From positions 1,538,338-1,602,337 of the forward strand of contig NZ_BMFJ01000001.1 in the NCBI RefSeq assembly GCF_014638275.1: 64,000 nucleotides of DNA, read 5' to 3'. Positions 1 through 7,511 of this stretch are shown here, piece by piece. The notes under the pieces were generated by a model. It was not told where the DNA came from. It searched no databases and saw only the letters and a list, made by a program, of their open reading frames with translations. The position numbers were made by a program, and so were the translations under genes. The number at the start of each line of letters is the position of its first letter. Positions within the stretch are counted from its first letter, which is position 1. The stretch comes from Primorskyibacter flagellatus. Its GTDB lineage: Bacteria > Pseudomonadota > Alphaproteobacteria > Rhodobacterales > Rhodobacteraceae.

Positions 1-702
1 CCGCACGCCTAGGTCGATCCGGGCCACGGCAGAGGCGATGTAGACCTCCGGGTCCGCAAGGGTCCAGTCGCCGACATTGCCGATCTGCCGGATGCCGGTG
101 GCCCTGCACGCATGGGTGGCACCATCGCGGGCAGCGTTGAGCATGGTGAACAGCACGTCCGCCCCCTGCCCGGCGATGGCTCTCGCCCAGGCCTCCGTCA
201 CCGCGCCGTCGTCCTGTGTGCCGCAGAAGCCGGTGACAAGGCGCACGGCGGGATCGGTATGGGCCACCCCGGCGGCAAAGGCGGCGCGGCCCTTCAGCCC
301 CGGCGTGACCCGGTGCCCGGAGAGGTGCCCGACCGTGCCCGTGCGCGTCACCTTCGCGGCCAGGCACCCGGCGAGGAAGGCGGAGTGTTCCTGCAACACG
401 TCATAGCTCGCGATGTTCGGGGCCGTGACCTCTCCCTGCACGATGGCGAAGGCGCGGTCGGGAAAGCGGGCGGCGACCTCGGGCGTGACCCGGTTGCCCT
501 GCCCGCCGATGAAGACGACGGCATCGCTGCGGTCGGCGGCGGCGGTCAGGGCGGAGGTCATGGCGGCGGGGTCGAAGGGCGTGCCATGCACGATCTCGAT
601 CTCCGCTCCGGGCAGGTCACGGGCCGCCTCCGCCCCCTCAAGTGCGCAGGCGTTGAAACCGGTGTCGTGCAGGGCACCCACGAAGAAGACGGCGATTTTC
701 AT
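1..702 (-). CDS. BMP-family (PnrA-like) substrate-binding protein, 3' end cut by the window
   Basis: The minus strand reads open from an ATG at 702 to the left edge, 234 codons without a stop, so the C-terminus lies outside the window. The protein opens MKIAVFFVGALHDTGF and has the BMP family pattern: a first beta strand, an internal GLKGRAAFAAGV segment near residue 140, and a QIGNVGDW strand near residue 205. BMP proteins normally are lipoproteins or periplasmic proteins that deliver nucleosides or other small molecules to an ABC importer. This one starts directly at the mature fold, with no signal peptide or lipobox. It overlaps the upstream NMT1-like gene by four bases (ATGA), so the two are co-translated. 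It may act in the cytoplasm as a sensor, or the true start may lie elsewhere. The ligand is unknown. Confidence 0.8.
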   Translation of the reverse strand, partial: MKIAVFFVGALHDTGFNACALEGAEAARDLPGAEIEIVHGTPFDPAAMTSALTAAADRSDAVVFIGGQGNRVTPEVAARFPDRAFAIVQGEVTAPNIASYDVLQEHSAFLAGCLAAKVTRTGTVGHLSGHRVTPGLKGRAAFAAGVAHTDPAVRLVTGFCGTQDDGAVTEAWARAIAGQGADVLFTMLNAARDGATHACRATGIRQIGNVGDWTLADPEVYIASAVARIDLGVR

Positions 703-1679
703 GTGGGTGCTCCGTTGGCTGGCATGCGGGCGCGGTCGGCGACGGGGGGCAGGAAGCGACGGTCGAAGATCTCTTCCGGCGCGGGCGTGCGGGCGTATCC
801 CTTGGCGGCCACGATCAGGCGGGCGATTTCGGCCAGCCGGGCGTCGTCGATGTCGCCTAGCCCCCCCTGCGCGGCGGCGTCCCCCATTTCAAGCGCGAGC
901 GTACCGGCCAGGCGCGCGCGATTGGCGGCGCGGTCCAGCGCGGGATTGCGGCGGGCGACGGCCTCTATGGCGGCGTCGATGTCGGCCACGCAGTCCTTCA
1001 GCCCGGCGGTGACGGCCCGGCAGAGCCCGGCCACAGCCTCCGGATGCCGGTCGCGGAACGCGCGCGTGACCATCAGAGCGCCACCGCCAAACGCGGGCGC
1101 GTGGTCGATCCAGGTGATATGGCGAAGGGCCTTCGGCGCATCGACCCCGGCCTCCAGCGCCTGCGCCGCGACGGTGTTGACGAAGCCGAAAATGCCATCC
1201 CATTCGCCCGCCAGCATCTGCGGGACCATCTCTGTGTGCGGCGCGTCCGATATGGTGATCTTCACGCTCTCAGGGTCGAGACCGGTGGCGCGGCAGAACT
1301 CCGGAAACAGCAGCATCGCGGCATCCTGCGGGTGAGAGATCAGATGCTTCCCCTGCAGATCGGCGGGGCTGCGGATCGGCCCGGCGGCGTCGACGGCGAT
1401 GGTGTAGGGCGGGCGGTTGTGGATGGCCATGACCGCGACGGGCGTATCGGCGCGCCCCTCGGCAACCATGCGCACCAGTTCGTTGAGGTCGCCGTAGCCC
1501 GCGTCATAGTCCCCGGTTGTCATCGTGTCGACGGCACGGGCGAGAGAGGTGCCCTCGGTGAAGGTGACCTCCAGCCCCTCGGCCGCGAAATGGCCGTTGT
1601 CGGCGGCGAGGAAGAACCACGCCTGCGGGCCGGAATAGAAGGTGTTCAGGATGAAGCGGAGGGGGAGGAGGTCGGTCAT
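699..1679 (-). CDS. NMT1/THI5-like substrate-binding protein without signal peptide
   Basis: This 326-residue protein has the SsuA/NMT1-like periplasmic-binding fold: an opening LRFILNTFYSGPQAWFFLA strand-helix unit, an EGTSLARAVDTMTTGDYDAGY region and a GKHLISHPQDAA segment near residue 120. The ATG at 1679 was chosen because it begins at the usual family N-terminus. An upstream in-frame extension is proline/arginine-rich and unlike protein. The chosen start has no signal peptide, unusual for an importer component. The CCCFC motif of true HMP-phosphate synthases is absent, so a thiamine-precursor enzyme is unlikely. It overlaps the downstream BMP-like gene by four bases. No permease or ATPase gene is next to it in the window; one could lie beyond the left edge. 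Confidence 0.8.
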   Translation of the reverse strand: MTDLLPLRFILNTFYSGPQAWFFLAADNGHFAAEGLEVTFTEGTSLARAVDTMTTGDYDAGYGDLNELVRMVAEGRADTPVAVMAIHNRPPYTIAVDAAGPIRSPADLQGKHLISHPQDAAMLLFPEFCRATGLDPESVKITISDAPHTEMVPQMLAGEWDGIFGFVNTVAAQALEAGVDAPKALRHITWIDHAPAFGGGALMVTRAFRDRHPEAVAGLCRAVTAGLKDCVADIDAAIEAVARRNPALDRAANRARLAGTLALEMGDAAAQGGLGDIDDARLAEIARLIVAAKGYARTPAPEEIFDRRFLPPVADRARMPANGAPT

Positions 1680-1702
1680 GGTCCGGTTGCCTTGTTCTGC
1701 TC

Positions 1703-1723
1703 GACAGGATTTCTTCACCTGTC
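1703..1723. promoter_or_regulatory. Inverted repeat before the NMT1-like gene
   Basis: GACAGG (1703-1708) and CCTGTC (1718-1723) form a perfect six-base dyad with a nine-base spacer, 24 bases before the ATG at 1679. It could be an operator or an mRNA hairpin. On the plus strand it is followed by a T-run and looks like a weak terminator, but no plus-strand gene ends there. No TPP riboswitch was seen in this leader. Confidence 0.3.
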
Positions 1724-1913
1724 CTGTTTTTCCCGAAAATGTTGGCGCATCGACCATTTGCCCCGCCCGCCGGGCTGCGCCGGCCCGGCCCACTGGAGCC
1801 GCGCGATTGCGCCACCCTGCGGGTCGGCTCGGCCCTCGGCGCGTATCGGCGATGGCAGGTCCGTCAGGAGCCGGATCGGCCGGGGTTCGCCCCCGGCCGT
1901 CCGCCCCGCCCGA

Positions 1914-2876
1914 TCACCCGCCGTTGACGTTGGCCGCCTTGATCAGCGGCGCCCAGGTGTCGATCGTGCCGCCGACGAAGGTGGTGAATTCCTCGGACGT
2001 CATCTCCGTATGGCTGATGCCCCACTGAGCCAGCTGGTCGATGACCGGCTGCATGTCCATGATCGCCTCGACCGTGTCGTGGATCGTCTGGACCATGGCC
2101 GGATCCATGCCTGCCGGGCCGGAAAGGCCGGTCCAGTTCTCCACCACGATATCGTGGCCCAGTTCCCGGAACGTCGGGATTTCGGGGAACAGGGGCGAGC
2201 GTTCGGGCGCGGCGAGCGCGATCGGCAGCGTCTCGCCCCCGGTGATCAGGTCGCGATTCTGGGCGAGCATGTCGTAGTAGGCTTCGAGCACGCCGGCGCG
2301 GAAATCCTGGATGGCGGGGGCCGATCCCTGGTAGGGCACGTGGATCTGCTCGATCCCCAGTTCGATGTCCACGGCCTTGCCGAGGATATGCGTGATCGAC
2401 CCGACGCCGGAGGACCCGTAGGTGATCCCGTCGCCCTTCACCTTCTCGATATACTCGTCAAGCGTGGTGATGCCCGAGTCCGGCTGCACGAACAAGGCGG
2501 GCGTCGAAGCGCCGAGGTAGGCGATGTGCGTGAATCCGTCGAGCGGCTTGTAGGGCAGCGTTTCGAACTGGGTCGGTGCGATGGTGAAAGGCGCATTGTT
2601 GCCAAGGATCAGCGTCGTGCCGTCCGGAGCCTGCTGCGCGACGTAATCGGCAGCCACGGTGCCACCCGCGCCGGGGCGGTTGTCGACGACGGCTTTCTGG
2701 CCGTACTCGCTTTCGAAATACTGCGCCAGGATGCGCGCGATCAGGTCGGATGTCCCGCCCGGCGGGAAGGTGACGACGATGCGCACGGGCTCATCGGTCC
2801 ATTTGCCCGGTTCGGCGATGGCGGCGGTAGTGGCCAGAAGAATGGCGGCGGCGGACAGGGGAACGAGGTGTTTCAC
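1914..2876 (-). CDS. tctC: Tripartite tricarboxylate transporter substrate-binding protein (TctC family)
   Basis: The product is a 320-residue extracytoplasmic solute receptor of the TTT family. A GTG start at 2876 is preceded by an AAGGAG ribosome site about nine bases away. The first 21 residues form a signal peptide ending near ATTAAIA. The family's hallmark opening follows (PVRIVVTFPPGGTSDLIAR, then VVDNRPGAGG near residue 64), as do the GVGS ligand-loop motif and the late segment LSGPAGMDPAM. It follows tctA by 27 bases in the operon uraD-tctB-tctA-tctC. The ligand is probably a carboxylate. The uraD link hints at a ureide or purine-derived acid, but that is inference. Confidence 0.93.
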   Translation of the reverse strand: MKHLVPLSAAAILLATTAAIAEPGKWTDEPVRIVVTFPPGGTSDLIARILAQYFESEYGQKAVVDNRPGAGGTVAADYVAQQAPDGTTLILGNNAPFTIAPTQFETLPYKPLDGFTHIAYLGASTPALFVQPDSGITTLDEYIEKVKGDGITYGSSGVGSITHILGKAVDIELGIEQIHVPYQGSAPAIQDFRAGVLEAYYDMLAQNRDLITGGETLPIALAAPERSPLFPEIPTFRELGHDIVVENWTGLSGPAGMDPAMVQTIHDTVEAIMDMQPVIDQLAQWGISHTEMTSEEFTTFVGGTIDTWAPLIKAANVNGG

Positions 2877-2903
2877 GGGTAAGGGCTCCTTCTTGTTAAG
2901 GGG

Positions 2904-4421
2904 TTATTCGTCGGAAAGCATGGGCATCGCGCGGCCCTGACGGCGGGCTTTAAGCGCGGACCGGATCGACCAGGCCAGCAGCAGCACGGTGATGACGATC
3001 AGGGTTCCGCTGATCGGCCGGGTCAGGAAGGTCGTGGGGTCTCCGCGGGACAGCAGCATGGCGCGGCGCAGCTGCTCCTCCATCATCGGCCCCAGGACAA
3101 AGCCGATGAGGAACGGCGCGGGTTCGAAGCGGAAGAGTTTCATCAGGTAGCCGGCCCAGCCGAAGGCCAGCGTCAGCCAGATGTCGAAGACGTTGTTGTT
3201 GAGCGAATAGACCCCCATGCAGATCAGCACGATGATCGTGGGGTACATGTACTTGTAAGGGATCCTGAGCAGCCGCACCCAGAGCCCGATCATCGGGATG
3301 TTGAGGATCAGCAGCAGGATGTTCCCGATCAGGAAGCTGGCGACGAGGCCCCAGAACAGATCCGCATGATCGACCAGCAGGCGGGGGCCGGGCACGATGC
3401 CGTACATCATCAGCGCCCCGATCACGAGCGCCATGGAGGCGGAGCCGGGCACGCCAAGCGTCAGCGTCGGGATAAAGGCTGTCTGGGTGGCGGAGTTGTT
3501 GGCGGATTCAGGTACCGCGACGCCCTCGACCGCGCCCTTGCCGAAGTTCGCCCGGTTCGGGCTGACCTTCTTTTCGACCGCATAGGCCACGGCAGAGGCA
3601 ACGGTCTGGCCGGTGCCCGGAAGGGCGCCGAAGAAGCTGCCGATGCCCGCACCGCGCCAGATCGGGCCGAACATGGATTTCCACTCGGCGCGTGTCGGAT
3701 AGAACTTCTTGTAGTCGATGTCGTTCTGATGCGCCCCGGTGGCATTGGCGCGGATGGAGGTGATCAGCTCTCCGACCCCGAAAAGACCCATGGCGACGAT
3801 GACCAGATGAACGCCATCGCGCATCTCGGGAATGCCCATGGTGAAGCGTTCCGCCCCCGTCGTGATGTCGACACCGACGGTGCCCAGCATCAGACCCGCC
3901 GCGACCATGGCGACGCCCTTGACCGGCGAGCCGTTGGACACGGCCGACGCGGCGACCAGCCCGAGGAGGATGACGGCAAAATATTCCGTCGGACCGAAAT
4001 TCAGCGCCAGCGTCGCCAGCGCCGGGGCCAGCACCGCCATGACCACCATACCGATGATCCCGCCCCCGAAGGACGCGATGGCCGAGGTGAAGAGCGCAAT
4101 GCCCGCCCTGCCCTCGCGCGCCATGGGATAGCCGTCGATGCAGGTGATGGACGAGGACGGCGTGCCGGGGATGTTCATCAGGATCGACGCGATCGACCCG
4201 CCGTATTCCGCGCCGTAGTAGACGCCTGCGATCATGACGATGGCCGCCGTCGGGTCGAGGTAGAAGGTCAGCGGCAGCAGCATCGAAATGGCGGCCATGG
4301 ACCCGATGCCCGGCAGGACCCCGATAAAGGTGCCGAGGAAGACCCCGACAAAGCAGTAGAGCAGGTTCTCGGGCTGCATCGCGACCATCAGGCCCTGGCT
4401 GAAACCGGTGATGATATCCAT
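2904..4421 (-). CDS. tctA: TTT transporter large membrane subunit TctA
   Basis: This 505-residue polytopic membrane protein forms the translocation channel of a tripartite tricarboxylate transporter. It shows the family landmarks: an early GVFLGTFIGVLPGIGSMAAISMLLP stretch (the duplicated Gly/Pro motif), YYGAEYGGSIASIL with NIPGTPSS near residue 85, and a second copy of the Gly-Pro motif, FFGALPGTGQT, near residue 265. About twelve hydrophobic segments are evident. It starts with ATG at 4421, three bases after the tctB stop, which indicates coupled translation. Length is normal for the family. Confidence 0.95.
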   Translation of the reverse strand: MDIITGFSQGLMVAMQPENLLYCFVGVFLGTFIGVLPGIGSMAAISMLLPLTFYLDPTAAIVMIAGVYYGAEYGGSIASILMNIPGTPSSSITCIDGYPMAREGRAGIALFTSAIASFGGGIIGMVVMAVLAPALATLALNFGPTEYFAVILLGLVAASAVSNGSPVKGVAMVAAGLMLGTVGVDITTGAERFTMGIPEMRDGVHLVIVAMGLFGVGELITSIRANATGAHQNDIDYKKFYPTRAEWKSMFGPIWRGAGIGSFFGALPGTGQTVASAVAYAVEKKVSPNRANFGKGAVEGVAVPESANNSATQTAFIPTLTLGVPGSASMALVIGALMMYGIVPGPRLLVDHADLFWGLVASFLIGNILLLILNIPMIGLWVRLLRIPYKYMYPTIIVLICMGVYSLNNNVFDIWLTLAFGWAGYLMKLFRFEPAPFLIGFVLGPMMEEQLRRAMLLSRGDPTTFLTRPISGTLIVITVLLLAWSIRSALKARRQGRAMPMLSDE

Positions 4422-4424
4422 CTC

Positions 4425-4913
4425 TCAGAGCCCCATGAACGGTTTGAAGGGAAGGTTGATGACCTCGATGAACAGGCCCCAGCACCCCAAGGCGACGATG
4501 GCGCCCAGAAGCACCTTGCCGGGAAATTTCAGTGCCGGGTCGGGCAGGCTGGCGGTGATCGTGGTCAGGAACACGCCGGGCACCAGCCCGATACGTCCCA
4601 CGGTCAGGGCAAAGACCACCAGCGCCCCGCCTATCGCGGCAAAGCTGATCCAGTCGGGTTTCTCGAGGTCCGTCTTGTCGGCAAGGTCCCCGGCAATGAC
4701 GGCCAGCGACAGCACGGCCAGCGCAAAGCCGGTGATGACCGGGAAAGCCCCGGTGCCGAGACGGCGGGTGGAGCCGAAGCCGAGCTCATAGCCCCCGACG
4801 ATGAAGATGACGGCAAGGATCAGCAGCGCCGCGCCGCCAAGCGCGCCCAGCCAGGCATGGGGCGGGCGGGCGGCGTCTTCGGATCGGCGGAGCCTGAGGA
4901 GGAGGTCTCTCAT
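4425..4913 (-). CDS. tctB: TTT transporter small membrane subunit TctB
   Basis: This 162-residue protein has four hydrophobic segments: LGALGGAALLILAVIFIVGG near residue 25, then segments around 60-75, 90-115 and 130-150. This is the TctB layout. The YELGFGSTRRLGTGAFP stretch after the first segment is the usual TctB signature (G-x-G-x-FP). The ATG at 4913 overlaps the uraD stop (ATGA), and tctA begins three bases after its end. The longer in-frame reading upstream runs antisense-like through uraD and is rejected as N-terminus. TctB assists TctA; its exact role is poorly defined even in studied members. Confidence 0.9.
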   Translation of the reverse strand: MRDLLLRLRRSEDAARPPHAWLGALGGAALLILAVIFIVGGYELGFGSTRRLGTGAFPVITGFALAVLSLAVIAGDLADKTDLEKPDWISFAAIGGALVVFALTVGRIGLVPGVFLTTITASLPDPALKFPGKVLLGAIVALGCWGLFIEVINLPFKPFMGL

Positions 4914-5506
4914 GGGCGGGTGTCTCCGGTCATGGTGGCAGGGGCGCCGGCCGCTTCTGCCCTCCCCTGCATGACGGATGTGTCCCCGGTCAGACGAGCC
5001 AAGCGCGCTTTCATCACCGACACAACTTCGCGCAGCGACCGGGGCAGCTCTTCTGCGGTCGCCGCGGCCAACCTGCCCCGGAATTGGGCAAGAACCGCCT
5101 CCATGTCCGGCTGCGCGTGCAGGGCGATGACAAAGGGGAAACCGTGCTTGTCGCGGTATTCGGCGTTCAGCGCGGCCAGCGCGTCCGCCAGGGCGGGCGC
5201 GGGATCGAGAAGGCGCATACGGCCCTGCTCGCTCTGCGAAGCCTCGGTCATCTCGGCGGGTGCGGCGGGGGCCAGTTCGGGATGCGCCTGCAGCAGAAGG
5301 ATCGCATCCTGACGCGGCAGGCCTGTGACCTGCTCTTCCAGCCAACCGGCCAGTGCGGCGGCGTCGGCGAAGGGGCGCGCGGTGACCGCCCGGGCCGCAA
5401 GCCAGTCGGAGCGTTCGACGATGCGATCCATCATATCAAGCGCTTCCGGCGCCGCCGCACGGTTCAGGGTCGCGATCGAAAATGGGTTGTCTGCCGAAAC
5501 GGGCAC
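4910..5506 (-). CDS. uraD: 2-oxo-4-hydroxy-4-carboxy-5-ureidoimidazoline (OHCU) decarboxylase
   Basis: The 198-residue product matches UraD, which decarboxylates OHCU to S-allantoin in the urate oxidation pathway. Visible family motifs are LLQAHPEL (residues about 70-77, carrying the catalytic His), MTEASQSEQGR, and NAEYRDKHGFPFVIA, where the Asn/Tyr/Lys/Phe-Gly-like pattern is diagnostic. The C-terminus is about 30 residues longer than the core and low in structure (AEAAGAPATMTGDTRP). It is the first gene of a minus-strand operon with the tctBAC transporter, overlapping tctB by four bases, and is divergent from a LysR gene. No uricase or HIU hydrolase gene is visible in the window. Confidence 0.9.
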   Translation of the reverse strand: MPVSADNPFSIATLNRAAAPEALDMMDRIVERSDWLAARAVTARPFADAAALAGWLEEQVTGLPRQDAILLLQAHPELAPAAPAEMTEASQSEQGRMRLLDPAPALADALAALNAEYRDKHGFPFVIALHAQPDMEAVLAQFRGRLAAATAEELPRSLREVVSVMKARLARLTGDTSVMQGRAEAAGAPATMTGDTRP

Positions 5507-5545
5507 CGAGTCGCCTCCTTGGGTTTCCCCTGACCGTAGCGCCGC

Positions 5546-5560
5546 ATTGCGTTGCCAAAT
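5546..5560. promoter_or_regulatory. Candidate LysR-type box between uraD and the LysR gene
   Basis: The 109-base divergent spacer (5507-5615) contains ATTGCGTTGCCAAAT, an AT-N11-AT element matching the T-N11-A rule of LysR operators with partial dyad symmetry. A second TGGCAATG arm occurs near 5593-5600. This fits control of the uraD-tct operon and autoregulation, but rests on pattern alone. Confidence 0.4.
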
Positions 5561-5615
5561 ATTTCAAAATGGGTCACGCTGCATACGCAAAATGGCAATG
5601 CTGAGGGCAACCCGA

Positions 5616-6572
5616 ATGGCGCTCCACATCCTTCCCCGCCCGCTCCAGTACCTTGAGGCCGTCGCGCGCACCGGCTCCATCCAGGCGGCTTCGCGCAGTC
5701 TTGGCATCGCCGCCTCGGCCATCGACCGGCAGATCATCGCGCTGGAGGACAGCTGCCAGACGCCGCTGTTCGAGCGCCACGCGCGGGGGATGCGGCTGAC
5801 GGCCGCGGGGGAGACCGCGCTGCAGATGGCACGGCGCTGGCGGGCGGACGAAGACCGGCTGGAAACTGAACTGCGCAACATGCGCGGAGAGCAGCACGGC
5901 ACCGTGCGTCTCGCCGCGATGGACAGCATGGCCAACACGATCCTGCCCGCTCTGGTCGACGATTTCGCCCTGCGCTATCCCCGCATCAACCTGTCCATCG
6001 ACATCATGACCCCGCGCGAGGCGGGGCGCGAACTGGACAACGGCAGTATCGACCTGGCCATTGCCTTCAACCTGCCGAACGACCGGAACCGCCACGTGCT
6101 CTGGTCCTCCCCCCTGCCGTTCGGATGCGTGGTCGGGCGCGGGCATCCGCTCTGGGGGCGGGAGGGCGTGGCGCTGACCGAGGCCGCGCAGCACCCGATC
6201 GCGGCGCAGAGCCGGGTCCTGCCCTCACGCGAATACCTCGACCAGCGCTATGGCTGGCTGTTCGACCCGGTCGAACCGGCGCTGGTGACGAATTCGCTGC
6301 AACTGCTCAAGCAGATCCTTGCGCAGGGGCGGCTGATGGCCCTGTCCTCACGGCTCGACATGCTGGCGGAACTCGAAACCGGCGTGCTGAGCTTCGTGCC
6401 CCTCACCGACAAGCGGCTGCGGCCACAGTCGATCAGCGTGGTGGTGGATGCGCGCCGGATGATGCCCCGCGCCGCCCGGCTGGTCGGAGAGGCGCTGGCA
6501 ACCACGGTCCCGCAACGGCTCGCCGCGCTGGATGCAGCGGTCTCCGATCAGGCGGATCCGCCCCTCCGGTAG
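5616..6572 (+). CDS. LysR-family transcriptional regulator
   Basis: This 318-residue LysR-type regulator has an N-terminal winged helix-turn-helix (residues about 5-65: YLEAVARTGSIQAASRSLG, then the recognition region IDRQIIALED and PLFERHARGMRLTAAGE) and a C-terminal effector-binding domain. The ATG at 5616 was preferred over upstream ATGs at 5592 and 5598 because a GAGGG ribosome site lies eight bases before it and the protein begins at the usual distance from the HTH. It is transcribed divergently from uraD-tctBAC, which it probably controls. The inducer is unknown. The HTH carries the less common S-A-I-D in place of the usual S-x-v-S at the recognition helix. Confidence 0.92.
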   Translation: MALHILPRPLQYLEAVARTGSIQAASRSLGIAASAIDRQIIALEDSCQTPLFERHARGMRLTAAGETALQMARRWRADEDRLETELRNMRGEQHGTVRLAAMDSMANTILPALVDDFALRYPRINLSIDIMTPREAGRELDNGSIDLAIAFNLPNDRNRHVLWSSPLPFGCVVGRGHPLWGREGVALTEAAQHPIAAQSRVLPSREYLDQRYGWLFDPVEPALVTNSLQLLKQILAQGRLMALSSRLDMLAELETGVLSFVPLTDKRLRPQSISVVVDARRMMPRAARLVGEALATTVPQRLAALDAAVSDQADPPLR

Positions 6573-6646
6573 GTCAACGGTTCCGGCGTGGAGTGGTGTC
6601 CTGCTTATGGTTCGAAGCGCTGCCAAGACCCCCTGCTTCGCCGCCT

Positions 6647-7285
6647 TCACCCGGTCGTCGTGAAGAATGCCTCCGGCGTAGGCGTCACCCGTTCGAACTG
6701 ATCCCCCTGCCGGGCATACAGATACCCGCCCAGGCGACCGATCGCGTCGAAAGCCTCCTGATCGATGTACATCGTCGCGGGGTCGAGCAGGCTTTCGCGC
6801 AGAAACATCTTCTTCACCTGCCCCAGCACGATCACCCGCGCCGGACTGACCGGGATCGACTGGAGCAGGGTGCATTCCAGCGCCGCCGGGGCGGCCAGGA
6901 TGCGCGGGCTCCGCACTGTTTCGCCGGCGGCAGTCTCCAGCCCCGCGAGTTCCAGCTCGTCCACTTCGGGCGCGAACTTGATCGAGCAGATTTCCATCTG
7001 GTCGACCAGCGCGTAGTCGGCGATGTGGACCGTGAACTCTCCGGTATCGAGGATGTTGCGGGCGGTGTCCTTGGGCGTGCCATCCGGCTTGTACTCGACC
7101 CCGAGCGCGAGGATCGCGGGATCATGGGTCAGGACGTTGAAAAAGCTGAACGCCCCGGCATTGGCCTGTCCCGAAGGCGACCGGGTCGTGACCAGCGCGA
7201 CAGGGCGCGGGATCACGGTTCCGATCAGGAGCTTGTAGCGTTCCTTCGGGGTCAGGCTGTCGAAATCGAAGCTGACGGTCGTCAT
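6647..7285 (-). CDS. Flavin reductase-like (FMN-binding split barrel) protein
   Basis: The 212-residue product has the flavin reductase-like fold: IGTVIPRPVALVTTRSPSGQ (residues about 21-40), NAGAFSFFNVLTHDPAILALG (FMN-phosphate region) and NILDTGEFTVHIADYAL. Such proteins bind FMN and either supply reduced flavin to a monooxygenase or act alone on small substrates. No partner monooxygenase lies beside it. The C-terminal segment, with GGYLYARQGDQFERVTP, is typical of the stand-alone subgroup often annotated DIM6/NTAB. The gene sits on its own between two oppositely organised units; a 226-base spacer with nothing else recognisable precedes its start. Confidence 0.9.
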   Translation of the reverse strand: MTTVSFDFDSLTPKERYKLLIGTVIPRPVALVTTRSPSGQANAGAFSFFNVLTHDPAILALGVEYKPDGTPKDTARNILDTGEFTVHIADYALVDQMEICSIKFAPEVDELELAGLETAAGETVRSPRILAAPAALECTLLQSIPVSPARVIVLGQVKKMFLRESLLDPATMYIDQEAFDAIGRLGGYLYARQGDQFERVTPTPEAFFTTTG

Positions 7286-7511
7286 GCGGTCTCCCGATGC
7301 AGTCCGGGAGCACGCGCGCCAGTGGTGGCGATCCGGGCGCAGGATTGGCCGGGGTTCGGGGGACAGGTCCCGGCTGTCATGGGGCAGAGGTGCATCAGTC
7401 CGTGTCCTTGTTCTTTCTCGCGGTTTCCGGTGACAGATTCGCGCCCGTTCCCGCCGGTTTTCACGCCAGGCTCACAAGCCTCGCATGGCATGTTCCGGAA
7501 CCCTTCAAAGG

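Noticed and set aside
1680..1913. TPP riboswitch before the NMT1-like gene
   Set aside because: The conserved CTGAGA and related TPP-sensing blocks are not present on the minus strand; only a short dyad was found.
1044..2882. Long plus-strand frame of 612 codons opposite tctC and the NMT1-like gene
   Set aside because: Arg/Gly/Asp/His-rich composition typical of the antisense of GC-rich genes; the opposite strand encodes recognisable families with proper starts.
3366..5312. 648-codon plus-strand frame over tctA, tctB and uraD
   Set aside because: Low-complexity, no domain; the minus strand carries four clear overlapping genes.
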